Source: Vibrio sinaloensis DSM 21326
GTDB lineage: Bacteria > Pseudomonadota > Gammaproteobacteria > Enterobacterales > Vibrionaceae
Assembly (NCBI RefSeq): GCF_000189275.1
Contig: NZ_AEVT01000006.1
Span: 89,791-153,790 of the forward strand
Reading direction: 5' to 3'
Length of the DNA: 64,000 bases
Part shown: piece after piece, positions 34,214 to 43,475 of the stretch
How positions within the stretch are numbered: position 1 is the first letter of the stretch
Layout: each line of letters starts with the position of its first letter
The notes under the pieces: model-generated
What the model saw: the letters and a program-made list of their open reading frames with translations, nothing else
Database searches by the model: none
What the model was told of the DNA's origin: nothing
Program-made: the position numbers and the translations under genes

Positions 34214-35932
34214 TTATGACTCGACGGAGGACTTCTGCTTAAGCGGCAAAATATCACTGGCTTTACTCGTTATTGGTTCCGGCTTTTTCGCGTTGGTGTG
34301 GATTGCCTGACTTCGCCCGTTGTCTTTGGCTTGGTACAAAGCGGTATCGGCGGCTTTCACCAACTCTTCTGGAGAGCCATTTAAATCGGGGAAGGTGGTA
34401 ACGCCGATGGAGACGCCGAGTTGTCCCAATGACAGACCTTTCAGATCCAAGTGAAGCTCACGTACTTCGTCAACGATCTGATTGGCCAATTGTAGAGCAT
34501 CATGGCTCTCTGTTTCTGGGCAAATGATGGCAAGTTCTTCACCGCCCAATCGACAGGCCACATGGGTGTCCAAAGTATTGCGAGTCAGCAGGTTGGCCAC
34601 TTCTTTGAGGACGTAGTCACCCGCATCGTGACCAAAATTATCATTAAAGCGTTTGAAGTGATCCAAATCGAGCATGAGTAACGACAGTGGTGATTTGTCT
34701 TGATTGGCCTTAGACCATTCGCTGTCGAGCACTTCTTCAAAGTAACGACGATTGTAGAGTCCAGTTAACGGATCTCGCATCGCTTGAGAACGCAGTTTTT
34801 CTTGTAAGCTGAGGTTGGCGAGCGCAAGGCCAAGGTGCTCTGCGAGGGTAAATGCCAGTTGTTTGGTTTCTTCAGTAAGTGGCGCGTCTTGATGACCAAA
34901 ATAGAGATGGAACATACCGACGGTATTGCCGTGAGCAGTCAGAGGGATACATAAGGTGGTGCCGTCGTCGTCAAGACCGGACATATGGTTACAAACTAGA
35001 TTGTGGTGCTTTTCATGGGAGAGGTGGAATTTCCCTTTGCGCAACGACCAGCAGTCATTGGGCGCATACACCTTGCTGGCTGGCCATTCGCCACCCCAAT
35101 CCAGTTTGATTTCCAATTGGTTGCGTGACTCGCGCATGATGGAAACCGCTCCGTTTATATCACCCAGTAGGCGAGGAATAATATCGGCGACAACAACTTG
35201 GGCCTCTTTGATGCTATTACAGGCTGCCAGCATGTTTGCCAATTGATGGAGAAGTTCGATTTCACGAGTACTCTTTTCAATTCGCAGCTCTTGCAGTTGT
35301 CTCTCGTGGGCAACCACCGCAAAAATCTTTTTATGGCTAAACCACGAAGAGCCGATGAGGACAGCAAAAGAACAGGCCATCAGCGCATAAAAAATGACCT
35401 CTAAATCGCGGGTCAGCCCGGTGAGAGAGGTCAACGGCATTGCAAGGCGAATCACGTACTTGGTGTCATGACCGTGTTCATCCTCTGGCAGTTCCAGCAA
35501 TTTGGCAACGTAGAGTAAGTCTTGGTTAATGCTGTCACTGTGGCGTTTGGAGATACCCACCTCACCGGCCAGTGCGCTCACAATCTCAGGGCGTGAACTG
35601 TGATCGCCAAGCACACTGATTTCTCTGTTTGAGAGCTGCGAGTCACCTAGGACGCGGCCTCCACTGTGAATAACCGTAAATCGTTGGCCAAATCGAGATT
35701 GAGACAGGTTATCGATGAACGCGTCAATCTGAGGTTGAGGCATGTCGTACAAATCGAGTTGTTTATCGTGAACTTGATGAGCAACATCATCCAATAGGCT
35801 CGACATGTAGCCACTGACAATACGAGTTGTCCAAGACTCTAAGGTGTTATGAAAGTAGTAGCCTCCGACCATCATAGAGAGGGCAAGGGCGACAATAGGT
35901 AAGTACTGAAAGCGATTAAGAGACGTTGTCAT
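34214..35932 (-). CDS. GAF-GGDEF diguanylate cyclase with periplasmic sensor
   Basis: 572 residues from ATG 35932. Membrane segment near 10-28, a periplasmic domain of about 140 residues (FTVIHSGGRVLGDSQLSNREISVLGDHSSRPEIVSALAGEVG, a PAS-like single-Cache style also seen in PhoR-type kinases), and a second segment near 180-200. A short coiled coil, a GAF domain (AQVVVADIIPRLLGDINGAVSIM...CIPLTAHGNTVGMFHLYF) and GGDEF follow (RDPLTGLYNRRYFEEVL, CRLGGEELAIICPE). GGEEL is a functional variant; no RxxD I-site precedes it, so product inhibition is not expected. Confidence 0.92.
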   Translation of the reverse strand: MTTSLNRFQYLPIVALALSMMVGGYYFHNTLESWTTRIVSGYMSSLLDDVAHQVHDKQLDLYDMPQPQIDAFIDNLSQSRFGQRFTVIHSGGRVLGDSQLSNREISVLGDHSSRPEIVSALAGEVGISKRHSDSINQDLLYVAKLLELPEDEHGHDTKYVIRLAMPLTSLTGLTRDLEVIFYALMACSFAVLIGSSWFSHKKIFAVVAHERQLQELRIEKSTREIELLHQLANMLAACNSIKEAQVVVADIIPRLLGDINGAVSIMRESRNQLEIKLDWGGEWPASKVYAPNDCWSLRKGKFHLSHEKHHNLVCNHMSGLDDDGTTLCIPLTAHGNTVGMFHLYFGHQDAPLTEETKQLAFTLAEHLGLALANLSLQEKLRSQAMRDPLTGLYNRRYFEEVLDSEWSKANQDKSPLSLLMLDLDHFKRFNDNFGHDAGDYVLKEVANLLTRNTLDTHVACRLGGEELAIICPETESHDALQLANQIVDEVRELHLDLKGLSLGQLGVSIGVTTFPDLNGSPEELVKAADTALYQAKDNGRSQAIHTNAKKPEPITSKASDILPLKQKSSVES

Positions 35933-36088
35933 TAAAGCCACACTTTTATAAAGGATATTGATTCAATTGAATTTTTTATTCTTTATATCAGTGTAGCTGC
36001 ATATTGAGAGAGTTGACGATAACTCTAAACTTTGGAACTAGTGTCAAAGTTTTTGTGCCGCCCGTCGTCAAGGCGGCAGTGGCGCTAA

Positions 36089-36403
36089 TTAGACCAACTC
36101 GTAGCTGATCTCGAAAAGCGTGTCGGTATCTGGGTAGATCTCACGGATAAGCTTCTTAAGCTTTAGCAGTTCGATGTACTCCTGCTCGGCATGAAACTCA
36201 TTAATGTCATCAAAGTGCAGCGGTTTTACCGACAAGATTTTTACTTCACACACCTTTTGATCGGTTTCGAGCGTGTAAACCTCGACCTGCGTCCCCGGAA
36301 CGTAATGCGATTCAGATTCATCACGGATAGTAATGGTCTTTTTACCCGATGCCACAAGCGGCGTCAGAAATTCAAAAAAGGTAATTTTGGTTGGGGCGCT
36401 CAT
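36089..36403 (-). CDS. yqfB: N4-acetylcytidine amidohydrolase (ASCH domain)
   Basis: 104 residues, the same size as E. coli YqfB and similar throughout: ITFFEFLTPLVASGKKTITIRDESESHYVPG and HAEQEYIELLKLKKLIREIYPDTD. The catalytic Lys, Thr and Glu of YqfB correspond to K22, T25 and the Glu in HAEQE. It hydrolyses N4-acetylcytidine to cytidine and acetate. Its ATG overlaps the helicase stop by four bases (ATGA), so it is translationally coupled to rhlE. Confidence 0.93.
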   Translation of the reverse strand: MSAPTKITFFEFLTPLVASGKKTITIRDESESHYVPGTQVEVYTLETDQKVCEVKILSVKPLHFDDINEFHAEQEYIELLKLKKLIREIYPDTDTLFEISYELV

Positions 36404-37599
36404 GACTCTTCCTTAGGTTGACGCTTGTGTTTTGGTACATAGTTAAGAATAGAAATCGGCACTGGTTTGCGTGGCTTAAACCCTTCTACTTCTCTACGTT
36501 CAATAAGATGACCAAGGCGGCTTTCTATCATGCACAGGTTTTTGAAGTTATCTTTAGAGACAAATGAGATCGCCTCACCTTGGGCATCAGCACGACCTGT
36601 ACGGCCAATACGGTGAACGTATTCATCGGCAGGGAAAGGTAAGTCGTAGTTGATCACTCGGCTTAAACCTTCAATATCGATGCCTCGCGCACCCACACCG
36701 GTGGCGATCATGTATTGAATCTTACCTGCTTTGAAGTCAGCAAGCAGCTGTTTACGAATGGCTTGGCTTCGTCCACTGTGGAATGCTTCGGCGGTTATAC
36801 CACGCTTTTCGAGCTGGCTGGCCAGTTTCGCTGCGCCATGCTTTGTCTCGATAAAGATCAGTGCTTGATCCCAATCATTCTCTTTAATCAGGTGGCTGAG
36901 CAGCGCTGACTTCTTGTCTTTGTCGACCGTAATTAGCCACTGCTCAATGTTCTTTTTCGATGCTTGGTTGGCGGCGATTGAAATCTCAAAGGGGTCGTGC
37001 ACTGCGGTTTTGGCAAGGTCACGTACTTTGTTAGACAAGGTCGCCGAGAAAAGGAGGTGCTGAATATCCGTTGGCAGACGATCTAAAATTTTGTTGATGT
37101 CGTCAATAAAGCCCATGTCGAGCATGCGGTCAGCTTCGTCCATCACCAAGATTTCGACTTCTTCGAAGTAAACTGCGCGCTTGCCGTAAAGGTCGAGCAA
37201 TCGACCCGGTGTCGCGATCAGGATATCGACGCCATCGATTAAGGCTTGTTTTTGCGGCTTTTCATCGACACCGCCGTACATGGCCAGTGAAGTCAGTGAC
37301 AGGTTTTGACCATACTGTTTCACTTTTTGATCGATTTGCTCGGCCAGTTCGCGAGTGGGAGCAAGGATCAATGCACGGATGCGCTTTTTGCGTTGGGTTT
37401 CACCCTTGGCGAGTTTCTCTAAAATCGGCAGAACAAAGCTTGCGGTTTTACCCGTCCCTGTTTGCGCAGCAGCAATTAGATCTTCGCCGTGCATAATGGC
37501 TGGAATGGCTTTGTTTTGGATGGTCGTTGGCTTGGCGTAACCTAGAGACTGAATGGCATCAGTGATGGGTTTACTCAGGCCCAGTTTAGAAAAAGGCAT
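36400..37599 (-). CDS. rhlE: DEAD-box RNA helicase RhlE
   Basis: 399 residues from ATG 37599. Q-motif FSKLGLSKPITDAIQSLGYAKPTTIQ, Walker A AAQTGTGKTASF, PTRELAEQ, GGVD, TPGRLLDL, DEAD (VMDEADRMLDMGF), SAT, and C-terminal VGARGIDIEGL and HRIGRTGRA. An ATP-dependent RNA unwinding enzyme of the RhlE/SrmB group involved in ribosome or RNA metabolism. Operon with the ac4C amidohydrolase gene, which suggests an RNA-turnover theme. Confidence 0.94.
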   Translation of the reverse strand: MPFSKLGLSKPITDAIQSLGYAKPTTIQNKAIPAIMHGEDLIAAAQTGTGKTASFVLPILEKLAKGETQRKKRIRALILAPTRELAEQIDQKVKQYGQNLSLTSLAMYGGVDEKPQKQALIDGVDILIATPGRLLDLYGKRAVYFEEVEILVMDEADRMLDMGFIDDINKILDRLPTDIQHLLFSATLSNKVRDLAKTAVHDPFEISIAANQASKKNIEQWLITVDKDKKSALLSHLIKENDWDQALIFIETKHGAAKLASQLEKRGITAEAFHSGRSQAIRKQLLADFKAGKIQYMIATGVGARGIDIEGLSRVINYDLPFPADEYVHRIGRTGRADAQGEAISFVSKDNFKNLCMIESRLGHLIERREVEGFKPRKPVPISILNYVPKHKRQPKEES

Positions 37600-37689
37600 G
37601 GTGACACTCTGTATTAATCGTGGTGGGTGCATTGACCCTGAAATTGGCTGTGAGTGTAGCATGAAGCCAGACAACTGATTAGTTTTGTT

Positions 37690-38133
37690 TTAGCCGCTGG
37701 TCTGTTTTTCTAGGTACCAATGGCCTTTGCATGGACCATTGGTTAAAAACCAATCCCCATTGATTCGTTCACGCCCAGCAATGCCTTTAAATCGGTAATC
37801 CCATTGGCGGTTGCTGGCGAACAAGAGCAGCTCGCCGGTTTGTTGCTCAACCCAGCCTCTTAGCGGTGTGCCGTTGTAAGTTAAAGTGAAGGTTGCAAAG
37901 CCATTTTCAATTTTTCCGCTTATCGTGGTGCGTTCACAAAGGTTGTTGCCAGTGACGTCTACTCTTCTGCCTAGCCAGGTGCCATCGTGAGTCTCTGAGA
38001 CATTGAAGTTTGGCGAGTCAGGTAACCTGGGAAACGAGTCAGGGTTGCTAGAACCAAATAAGTTGGCTTGCTGACCAAATACGACAAACACAACAAAGCA
38101 AACGGCTGTGACGATTAACCCGCGGCGCTTCAT
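37690..38133 (-). CDS. hypothetical secreted or anchored protein
   Basis: 147 residues. An N-terminal hydrophobic segment (LIVTAVCFVVFVVFGQQ) serves as signal peptide or anchor. The remainder is beta-rich with two Cys (NNLCERTTISGKIENGFATFTLTYNGTPLRGWV...GDWFLTNGPCKGHWYLEK), resembling small periplasmic beta-sandwich proteins. No known family recognised. Its start overlaps the OsmC stop by four bases, so both are cotranslated. Confidence 0.75.
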   Translation of the reverse strand: MKRRGLIVTAVCFVVFVVFGQQANLFGSSNPDSFPRLPDSPNFNVSETHDGTWLGRRVDVTGNNLCERTTISGKIENGFATFTLTYNGTPLRGWVEQQTGELLLFASNRQWDYRFKGIAGRERINGDWFLTNGPCKGHWYLEKQTSG

Positions 38134-38609
38134 TGAGTATCCTTGGTGATGATTTCGGTGGTGATCTGAGATTTCACCGAGTTTGCGATAAAGCAGTGCC
38201 TGTGGGCGAGATGATGCATTTTTTTTAGCTGTTCATAACTGGGTTGCTTCGCGCCACTAAAGACGATTTCAGGACGCAAGGTAACTTGAGTCACAGATGT
38301 GTAGCCTTGGTCGTCGTCTTTCATCACGCCAACCGCATTATCCTCATAGGAATCAATCACATAACGTCGTTTGGCGGCGATTCCGAGAAAGGTCAGCATA
38401 TGGCAACTTGATATCGCGGCGATAAACGCTTCTTCTGGGTCGACGTTCTCTTCAACCGAATAAGGCAGAGGAACGACATGAGGCGAGGATGAAGCAGGAA
38501 CAGTCACCCCTCCATCAAAGTGCCAAGTGTGGCCGCGACTGTACTGATTGTCGTCAAAGGGTTCATTATCGGTGCGAGTCCAACGCACGGTAGCAAAATA
38601 ATCTGACAT
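38130..38609 (-). CDS. OsmC-family peroxidase-like protein
   Basis: 159 residues. OsmC/Ohr fold: YSRGHTWHFDGGVTVPASSSPHVVPLPYSVEENVDPEEAFIAAISSCHMLTFLGIAAKRRY contains the first reactive Cys (SSCHMLTFL). The second Cys is in HHLAHRHCFIANSVK. These proteins reduce organic hydroperoxides with a Cys pair. Operon with the secreted hypothetical gene. Confidence 0.9.
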   Translation of the reverse strand: MSDYFATVRWTRTDNEPFDDNQYSRGHTWHFDGGVTVPASSSPHVVPLPYSVEENVDPEEAFIAAISSCHMLTFLGIAAKRRYVIDSYEDNAVGVMKDDDQGYTSVTQVTLRPEIVFSGAKQPSYEQLKKMHHLAHRHCFIANSVKSQITTEIITKDTQ

Positions 38610-38676
38610 GTTCGTATCCGTGAACTGAAGATAGCTCGATGTTATCTCGCTTGAGGGTTTGCTGCGATATATAGTG

Positions 38677-38702
38677 AAAAGTCGGCAATCAAAGGCCGAC
38701 TT
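38677..38702 (-). terminator. terminator after the RluA-family gene
   Basis: AAGTCGGC and GCCGACTT arms with an 8-base loop and four T in the gene's direction. Confidence 0.65.
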
Positions 38703-38747
38703 ATGTCACAAGGCGAAAGTGAGGTTTGGATGGAAACGCTTGTAGGC

Positions 38748-40427
38748 CTAGAACTCAGCGTCGACCTGAAACGTCATGCGCTCTTTAGAGTAAGGGTGGT
38801 CTATTTCCAAACGCTCGGCGTGCAGATGCAATCGGTCTGCTTTGTTACCATACAGAACATCGCCCACCATAGGCATATTCAGGCCAAGGTGATGCGCGCA
38901 GTGGACTCGTAACTGATGAGTACGACCGGTGAGCGGATACATGTACAGTTTTGAGCGCTTGTCGATGGTTTCAATTAGCTGCCAATGCGTTTTCGCTGGC
39001 TTGCCGTGCTGCTCACACACTAACTGTCTTGGCCTGTCTTCTGGATCGCCTCGCATAGGCAGGTCGATATCACCACTTTGCGCTGACACTTCGCCTTCCA
39101 GCAAGGCCACATAACGCTTTTTCACGCTGCGCGAAATGAACTGTTTCTGCAGGCTCTTATTAGCGCGGCGAGTCAAGGCAAAAACCAGCAACCCAGAGGT
39201 CGCCATATCCAAACGATGGATGACAAACGGACCTTCAACGTCGGGATAAAGTGCTTGCAGGCGCGTGTACGCCGAGTCAGAAATGGTTTTCCCCGGTACA
39301 GAAAGTAAACCGGACGGTTTGTTGACCACCACCATGGCGTCATCGGAGTAGAGGATCTGTAGTTCTTTATCCTCTGCCCAATTTTCCTCTAGTGGGTTGT
39401 CATCCACTTCCATGCCCGACAGCATATGACCCAGTATTGGTTGACATTTACTGTTACAAGAAGGGTAGTACTGCTTGTGCTGGCGAATCTCCGACTTTGG
39501 CGATACTCCCCACCAAAATTCCGCTAGCGCTAGCGGTGTGTAACCGTGTTTAAAAGCAAAATGGAGTAACTTAGGTGCTGCGCATTCACCGGCTCCCGCT
39601 GGTGGTGTCGGGCTGGTGGTTGGAGCAAAAATTGCTTTGAGAGACTTTTCATCTTTACGTATGTTGTAAAACCGATACTGCTCGAACAGCTTGTTTTGCA
39701 GCTGGTTTGATCCGTGCTTGCGCTGCTGTTTAATCGAGTCGATATGATTTGTCAGCTCATTCAACTGGTTGGAAACGTCTGCGATCTTTTGGTCCCATTC
39801 CTGTTTGAGGTACTTAAGCACATTCTTTTCCGCCACGCTTTGTTTAGCCAGATCATCCAGAGCCAGGTTTAACTCATCGCCTGCTAGGTTTTGCTCTGCG
39901 TGTTTTCGCTGCTGCTTACGTTCAGCTCGACCTTTAATCATCAGTTCGCGCTGAGTTTGCTCTGTTTGCTGATAGTCACATTGATATTGGGCTAGCTGTT
40001 GCTGCAGCGCATGGAGCTTTGGGTTGGCTTGTAGCTGTTTCACTTGATCATTGAGTTTCGTGATCTCAGCTAAGTCAGCATGGAAAAAGCTCTCTTCTGC
40101 CAACATGTCGAACACAGGCGGTACAAAGCCCGGCAGGAGGTTTTGATCGGCAATTTTACCAGAGAAGGCGGAAAAGAAGCCCAACTCCCCTTTGGGTGAG
40201 CGCACCAATAATACGCCAAACATCTTACCTATGCCGTCTTGATGACCTGTAAGGCCAAAATCATGCTGCCAGTCGGTTTGGTGACTCAAATGTGCTTGCA
40301 ACTGCTCAGCGGCTAAGACACACAGTGGGTGCGGCTGATAGTAGAATGGAAAGGTAAACTTTTCTGGAAGCGCTACTCCGTCTATTTGGGTATTAAAACG
40401 CGTAAACAGTTGTTCCGGTTGGTGCAT
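38748..40427 (-). CDS. RluA-family pseudouridine synthase with long N-terminal extension
   Basis: 559 residues from ATG 40427; a GTG at 40454 is possible. The C-terminal ~220 residues are an RluA-type synthase (VVVNKPSGLLSVPGK, catalytic Asp in FVIHRLDMATSGLLVFALT, RKRY-like KKRYVALLEG, PLTGRTHQLRVH). The N-terminal ~330 residues contain a Gln/Lys-rich coiled coil (residues ~140-250) and a conserved LLHFAFKHGYTPLALAEFWWGVSP segment. This large form occurs in gamma-proteobacteria; the RNA target is unknown, probably rRNA or tRNA uridine. Confidence 0.88.
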   Translation of the reverse strand: MHQPEQLFTRFNTQIDGVALPEKFTFPFYYQPHPLCVLAAEQLQAHLSHQTDWQHDFGLTGHQDGIGKMFGVLLVRSPKGELGFFSAFSGKIADQNLLPGFVPPVFDMLAEESFFHADLAEITKLNDQVKQLQANPKLHALQQQLAQYQCDYQQTEQTQRELMIKGRAERKQQRKHAEQNLAGDELNLALDDLAKQSVAEKNVLKYLKQEWDQKIADVSNQLNELTNHIDSIKQQRKHGSNQLQNKLFEQYRFYNIRKDEKSLKAIFAPTTSPTPPAGAGECAAPKLLHFAFKHGYTPLALAEFWWGVSPKSEIRQHKQYYPSCNSKCQPILGHMLSGMEVDDNPLEENWAEDKELQILYSDDAMVVVNKPSGLLSVPGKTISDSAYTRLQALYPDVEGPFVIHRLDMATSGLLVFALTRRANKSLQKQFISRSVKKRYVALLEGEVSAQSGDIDLPMRGDPEDRPRQLVCEQHGKPAKTHWQLIETIDKRSKLYMYPLTGRTHQLRVHCAHHLGLNMPMVGDVLYGNKADRLHLHAERLEIDHPYSKERMTFQVDAEF

Positions 40428-40493
40428 GGACAGGTTCACTACAGGCAAAATCACAGGGGCGTGATTTTACCTGTTTGTGAGGCGATTGCTAGT

Positions 40494-40895
40494 CTAGCGA
40501 ATATAGTTGATGTTGGCGCTGATGTACCAGTGCTCTACCTTGCCATCGCCTTTTTCAACCCAGAGATCATTATCAAAATGTTTTACTCGACCTTTGATGC
40601 TCAGGCTTAGCTTATTGTCGACCACATTATCGACCGTTAAGAAAGGATCAGAGCTGATCAAGAAAGGTTCAACACCTTCGATACTGGCATCTTTAGCAAT
40701 TAAGAAGTAATGATTCAGCTTACCATCTTGCGGCTTGGTCGAGATCGCCTTGTAACCGACTAAGCGATAGTTTTCGCCCACTTCTTGGTTGGTAATTTCG
40801 CTACCTAATCGTACATGCGTTGGGATAAACACATAAGCAAGTAGTGCGGCAATGACCACTAGCGCACCGAGAAGTGACAGTTTCAATTTAGACAT
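40494..40895 (-). CDS. hypothetical membrane-anchored protein
   Basis: 133 residues. One N-terminal membrane segment (LSLLGALVVIAALLAYVFI), then a periplasmic domain with alternating beta strands (YRLVGYKAIST, HYFLIAKDAS, LSLSIKGRVKHFDNDLWVEKGDGKVEHWYISANINYI). No recognised family or catalytic motif. Single gene between the RluA-family synthase and a LysR regulator. Confidence 0.7.
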   Translation of the reverse strand: MSKLKLSLLGALVVIAALLAYVFIPTHVRLGSEITNQEVGENYRLVGYKAISTKPQDGKLNHYFLIAKDASIEGVEPFLISSDPFLTVDNVVDNKLSLSIKGRVKHFDNDLWVEKGDGKVEHWYISANINYIR

Positions 40896-41031
40896 GGATT
40901 TAATTCAATAACCAATAAAGACAGAAGTTTACCACAAGCTCGCCACTTTATAGCCAGAAGCGTGTTGCGTTTATTATTACCTCAGTGCAACAATAAGAGA
41001 GGGTTGAACAAGTATTTGATGGATAAATGTA

Positions 41032-41901
41032 ATGGCGAATTGGGAAGGGGTCAGTGAGTTTGTCGGTGTCGCAGAGACGCAATCTTTCACCGCGGCGGCG
41101 AAAAAACTTGATACTTCAGTCGCGCAAGTTAGCCGTCGAATCTCGTCGCTGGAAGAGCGGCTGGCGGTGAAGTTGTTTAATCGAACCACGCGACGAGTCT
41201 CGCTCACCGAAGCGGGTCAACTTTACTATCAGCAGTGTAAACAGTTAGTAGAAGGTTTAGAACTGGCGGAGCTGGCGGTCACCCAGATGCAAAGTACGCC
41301 GAAAGGCCTGTTAAAAGTGACCGCTCCCGTGACGTTTGGTGAGCAACAACTTGCCCCTTTGCTGCATCAATTTCTCGAACGTTATCCGCAAGTCGATCTG
41401 GATTTAATGCTCACCAACCAAAAACTCGATCTGATCGAGATGGGCGTAGATGTTGCTATTCGCCTAGGCCGCCTACAAGACTCGAGCCTGATAGCTAAAC
41501 GTCTGTCGAGCCGTCAGTTATTTGTTTGTGCTAGTCCAAGTTATTTAGAGCAGTATGGAGAACCGCATACCTTGTCTGAACTCAGTCACCACCAGTGCTT
41601 AGTTGGCTCGGTCGATTACTGGCGTTTTCGCGACAGCAAGAGTGAGAAATCCCTTCGTGTCTCTGGGCGAATTCACTGCAATTCTGGTTACGCGGTACTG
41701 GATGCGGCTATTCGAGGCTTAGGGTTGGTTCAATTGCCCGATTACTATGTGCAACCAGCGTTGGAGTCTGGTGAGTTGGTTGAAGTGCTGAGCAACTATC
41801 GTGATGAGAGAGAGGGGATATGGGCTTTGTATCCTCAAAACCGCAATTTATCCCCAAAAGTTCGTTTGTTGATTGACTACTTGGCTGAGCAGCTTAGTTA
41901 G
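41032..41901 (+). CDS. LysR-family transcriptional regulator
   Basis: 289 residues. Helix-turn-helix in EFVGVAETQSFTAAAKKLDTSVAQVSRRISSLEERLAVKLFNRTTRRVSLTEAG, then the periplasmic-binding-like domain (GLLKVTAPVTFGEQQLAPLLHQFLERYPQVDLDLML, VDVAIRLGRLQDSSLIAKRL). Typical of the CrgA/AaeR-like subgroup regulating efflux or quinone and aromatic responses. Its end overlaps the convergent siderophore-interacting gene by 8 bases. Confidence 0.92.
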   Translation: MANWEGVSEFVGVAETQSFTAAAKKLDTSVAQVSRRISSLEERLAVKLFNRTTRRVSLTEAGQLYYQQCKQLVEGLELAELAVTQMQSTPKGLLKVTAPVTFGEQQLAPLLHQFLERYPQVDLDLMLTNQKLDLIEMGVDVAIRLGRLQDSSLIAKRLSSRQLFVCASPSYLEQYGEPHTLSELSHHQCLVGSVDYWRFRDSKSEKSLRVSGRIHCNSGYAVLDAAIRGLGLVQLPDYYVQPALESGELVEVLSNYRDEREGIWALYPQNRNLSPKVRLLIDYLAEQLS

Positions 41902-42664
41902 CCTGTTCACTGGCATCTTGCTGCTTGATCGCTTTGTGGCCATCCTCATAAACCCCTTGCTTCCAGTAACTGCTAATGTAAATGTATTCGCGGTCCACGT
42001 TGTGCTCATTACGAAAGTACTGACGAAGCGCACGCATCGAATCAAATTCACAAGCACACCAGACAGAGACTTGGCCTTCTAACCAAGGTTGGCGCTTGGC
42101 GGCATCTTGTAACGATTCTTGAGTGACCCATTCGATCTCCATACCCGCTGGAGCTTCAAGCGTTTGTATATCATCTTCAGTCTGAACCTGAATCACAGCA
42201 TAACCTTGTGCGTCTTGCGGCAGGCGCTGAATCTTCGCCGATAGCGCGGGTAAAGAGGTCATGTCGGCGGTCATAAAAAACCAGTCGGCATCAATGTTCA
42301 TATTTTGAATGGTACCGGGACCTGCGATATGAATCGTATCCCCCTGTTTTGCTGCCATCGCCCAGCGAGCGGCAAAGCCACACTGCTGATCTTCGGTGAC
42401 ATGTTTTACAAAATCGACCTCAATTTGTGACTGGTTAGGGTCAAAGCGGCGAATCGTATAGGTACGCATTACAGGACGGCTATTTTCCGCTTGCTGAGAC
42501 AGATCGGTTCCACCGACTTGATTGAACAGTAGCTTGATGTAGCCACCTTCGCAATCGAGCGGAAAGTCAGCCAGCGCCTCACCTTGTAGGGTGATGCGCT
42601 GCATATTTGGGGTAACGGAAAATGTATTGGTAACGGTGACAAGCTTGGCTGAAGGTTTTTTCAT
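41894..42664 (-). CDS. siderophore-interacting FAD-dependent ferric reductase
   Basis: 256 residues. SIP-family pattern: VTPNMQRITLQGEALADFP, the FAD-binding RTYTIRRFD, VDFVKH, WAMAAKQGDTIHIAGPG, DWFFMTADMTSLPAL, and the C-terminal VWCACEFDSMRALRQYFRNEHNVDREYIYISSYWKQGVYEDGHK. It releases iron from imported ferri-siderophores by reduction in the cytoplasm. A candidate Fur site lies upstream; no siderophore synthesis genes are in the window. Confidence 0.92.
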   Translation of the reverse strand: MKKPSAKLVTVTNTFSVTPNMQRITLQGEALADFPLDCEGGYIKLLFNQVGGTDLSQQAENSRPVMRTYTIRRFDPNQSQIEVDFVKHVTEDQQCGFAARWAMAAKQGDTIHIAGPGTIQNMNIDADWFFMTADMTSLPALSAKIQRLPQDAQGYAVIQVQTEDDIQTLEAPAGMEIEWVTQESLQDAAKRQPWLEGQVSVWCACEFDSMRALRQYFRNEHNVDREYIYISSYWKQGVYEDGHKAIKQQDASEQAN

Positions 42665-42672
42665 TTTCTACT

Positions 42673-42695
42673 CAATAGTTATTCTTATTCTCAAT
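42673..42695 (-). promoter_or_regulatory. candidate Fur box before the SIP gene
   Basis: Read on the minus strand, ATTGAGAATAAGAATAACTA contains GAGAAT and AAGAAT units resembling Fur hexamers GATAAT. It lies 8-30 bases before the start. Imperfect match. Confidence 0.35.
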
Positions 42696-42759
42696 TAGAG
42701 TAGCAGTGAAAAGATAAGTTCAGAAGCTTCTTTAATTAAATTTACACTCCGTTAGGAAG

Positions 42760-43344
42760 TCACAACATTGGCACAGTAGAACCAATCAACAACACCGCCA
42801 TGGCGAGATTAAATGCGCGCACCCTTTTGGCGGAGGTTAACCAGCGTTGTAACTCACGTCCTGCAAGCACCCAAAAGCTGCACGACGGCATATTCACGAG
42901 CATAAACATCGCGGAAATGATCAACAGCTCATGCCAGTTTCCAGATCTACTGTAGATTGCTACAGAACTGAGTGCCATCGACCAGCCTTTCGGGTTGACC
43001 CACTGAAATGATGCCGCACCGAGGAAAGTCATTGGTTTGAAGTCATCACTGGTTTCCGCTTTCCCTGAGCGGGCGATCTTGAGTGCAAGATAAGCTAAGT
43101 AAGCAAGGCTAAGCCACTTTAAAATGGTATGAGAGATAGGGTAGGCATTGAATACGCCGATTAAGCCCAGCCCCACCAGTAGAACCATCAGCCCGAATCC
43201 TAAGGTAATCCCCAGCATGTGTGGCAGGGTTCGGTGGTAGCCAACATTGGCCCCTGAGGTCATCAACATTAGGTTGTTTGGCCCGGGAGTAAAAGTAGAA
43301 ACAAAGGCAAACATCGCCAACGCACTTAGTTGTTGTAATTCCAT
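42760..43344 (-). CDS. LysE/RhtB-family amino-acid exporter
   Basis: 194 residues with six hydrophobic segments. LysE signature near the N-terminus (FVSTFTPGPNNLMLMTSGANVGYHRTLPHMLGITLGFG) and the central FQWVNPKGWSMALSSVAIYS. Exports amino acids or related compounds. GGAGC precedes the start. Divergent from an Lrp/AsnC-type regulator, the classic pairing for a substrate-induced exporter. Confidence 0.92.
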   Translation of the reverse strand: MELQQLSALAMFAFVSTFTPGPNNLMLMTSGANVGYHRTLPHMLGITLGFGLMVLLVGLGLIGVFNAYPISHTILKWLSLAYLAYLALKIARSGKAETSDDFKPMTFLGAASFQWVNPKGWSMALSSVAIYSRSGNWHELLIISAMFMLVNMPSCSFWVLAGRELQRWLTSAKRVRAFNLAMAVLLIGSTVPML

Positions 43345-43475
43345 ATTGGCTCCTCAATGTATACAACGGATGAATTGATGTGTTTGACCGGTCAAGAATT
43401 AGTTTAAGTAGATTGATGCACAATTTTGTGTTTTTATTCGAACTAAACCCTATTTATTTGCAACAAAGGTGCGCT

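Noticed and set aside
36051..36078. Hairpin TGCCGCC/GGCGGCA as a strong terminator of rhlE-yqfB
   Set aside because: The stem is good, but the bases after it in the gene's direction are ACAAAAAC, not a T-run, so it is not called as an intrinsic terminator.
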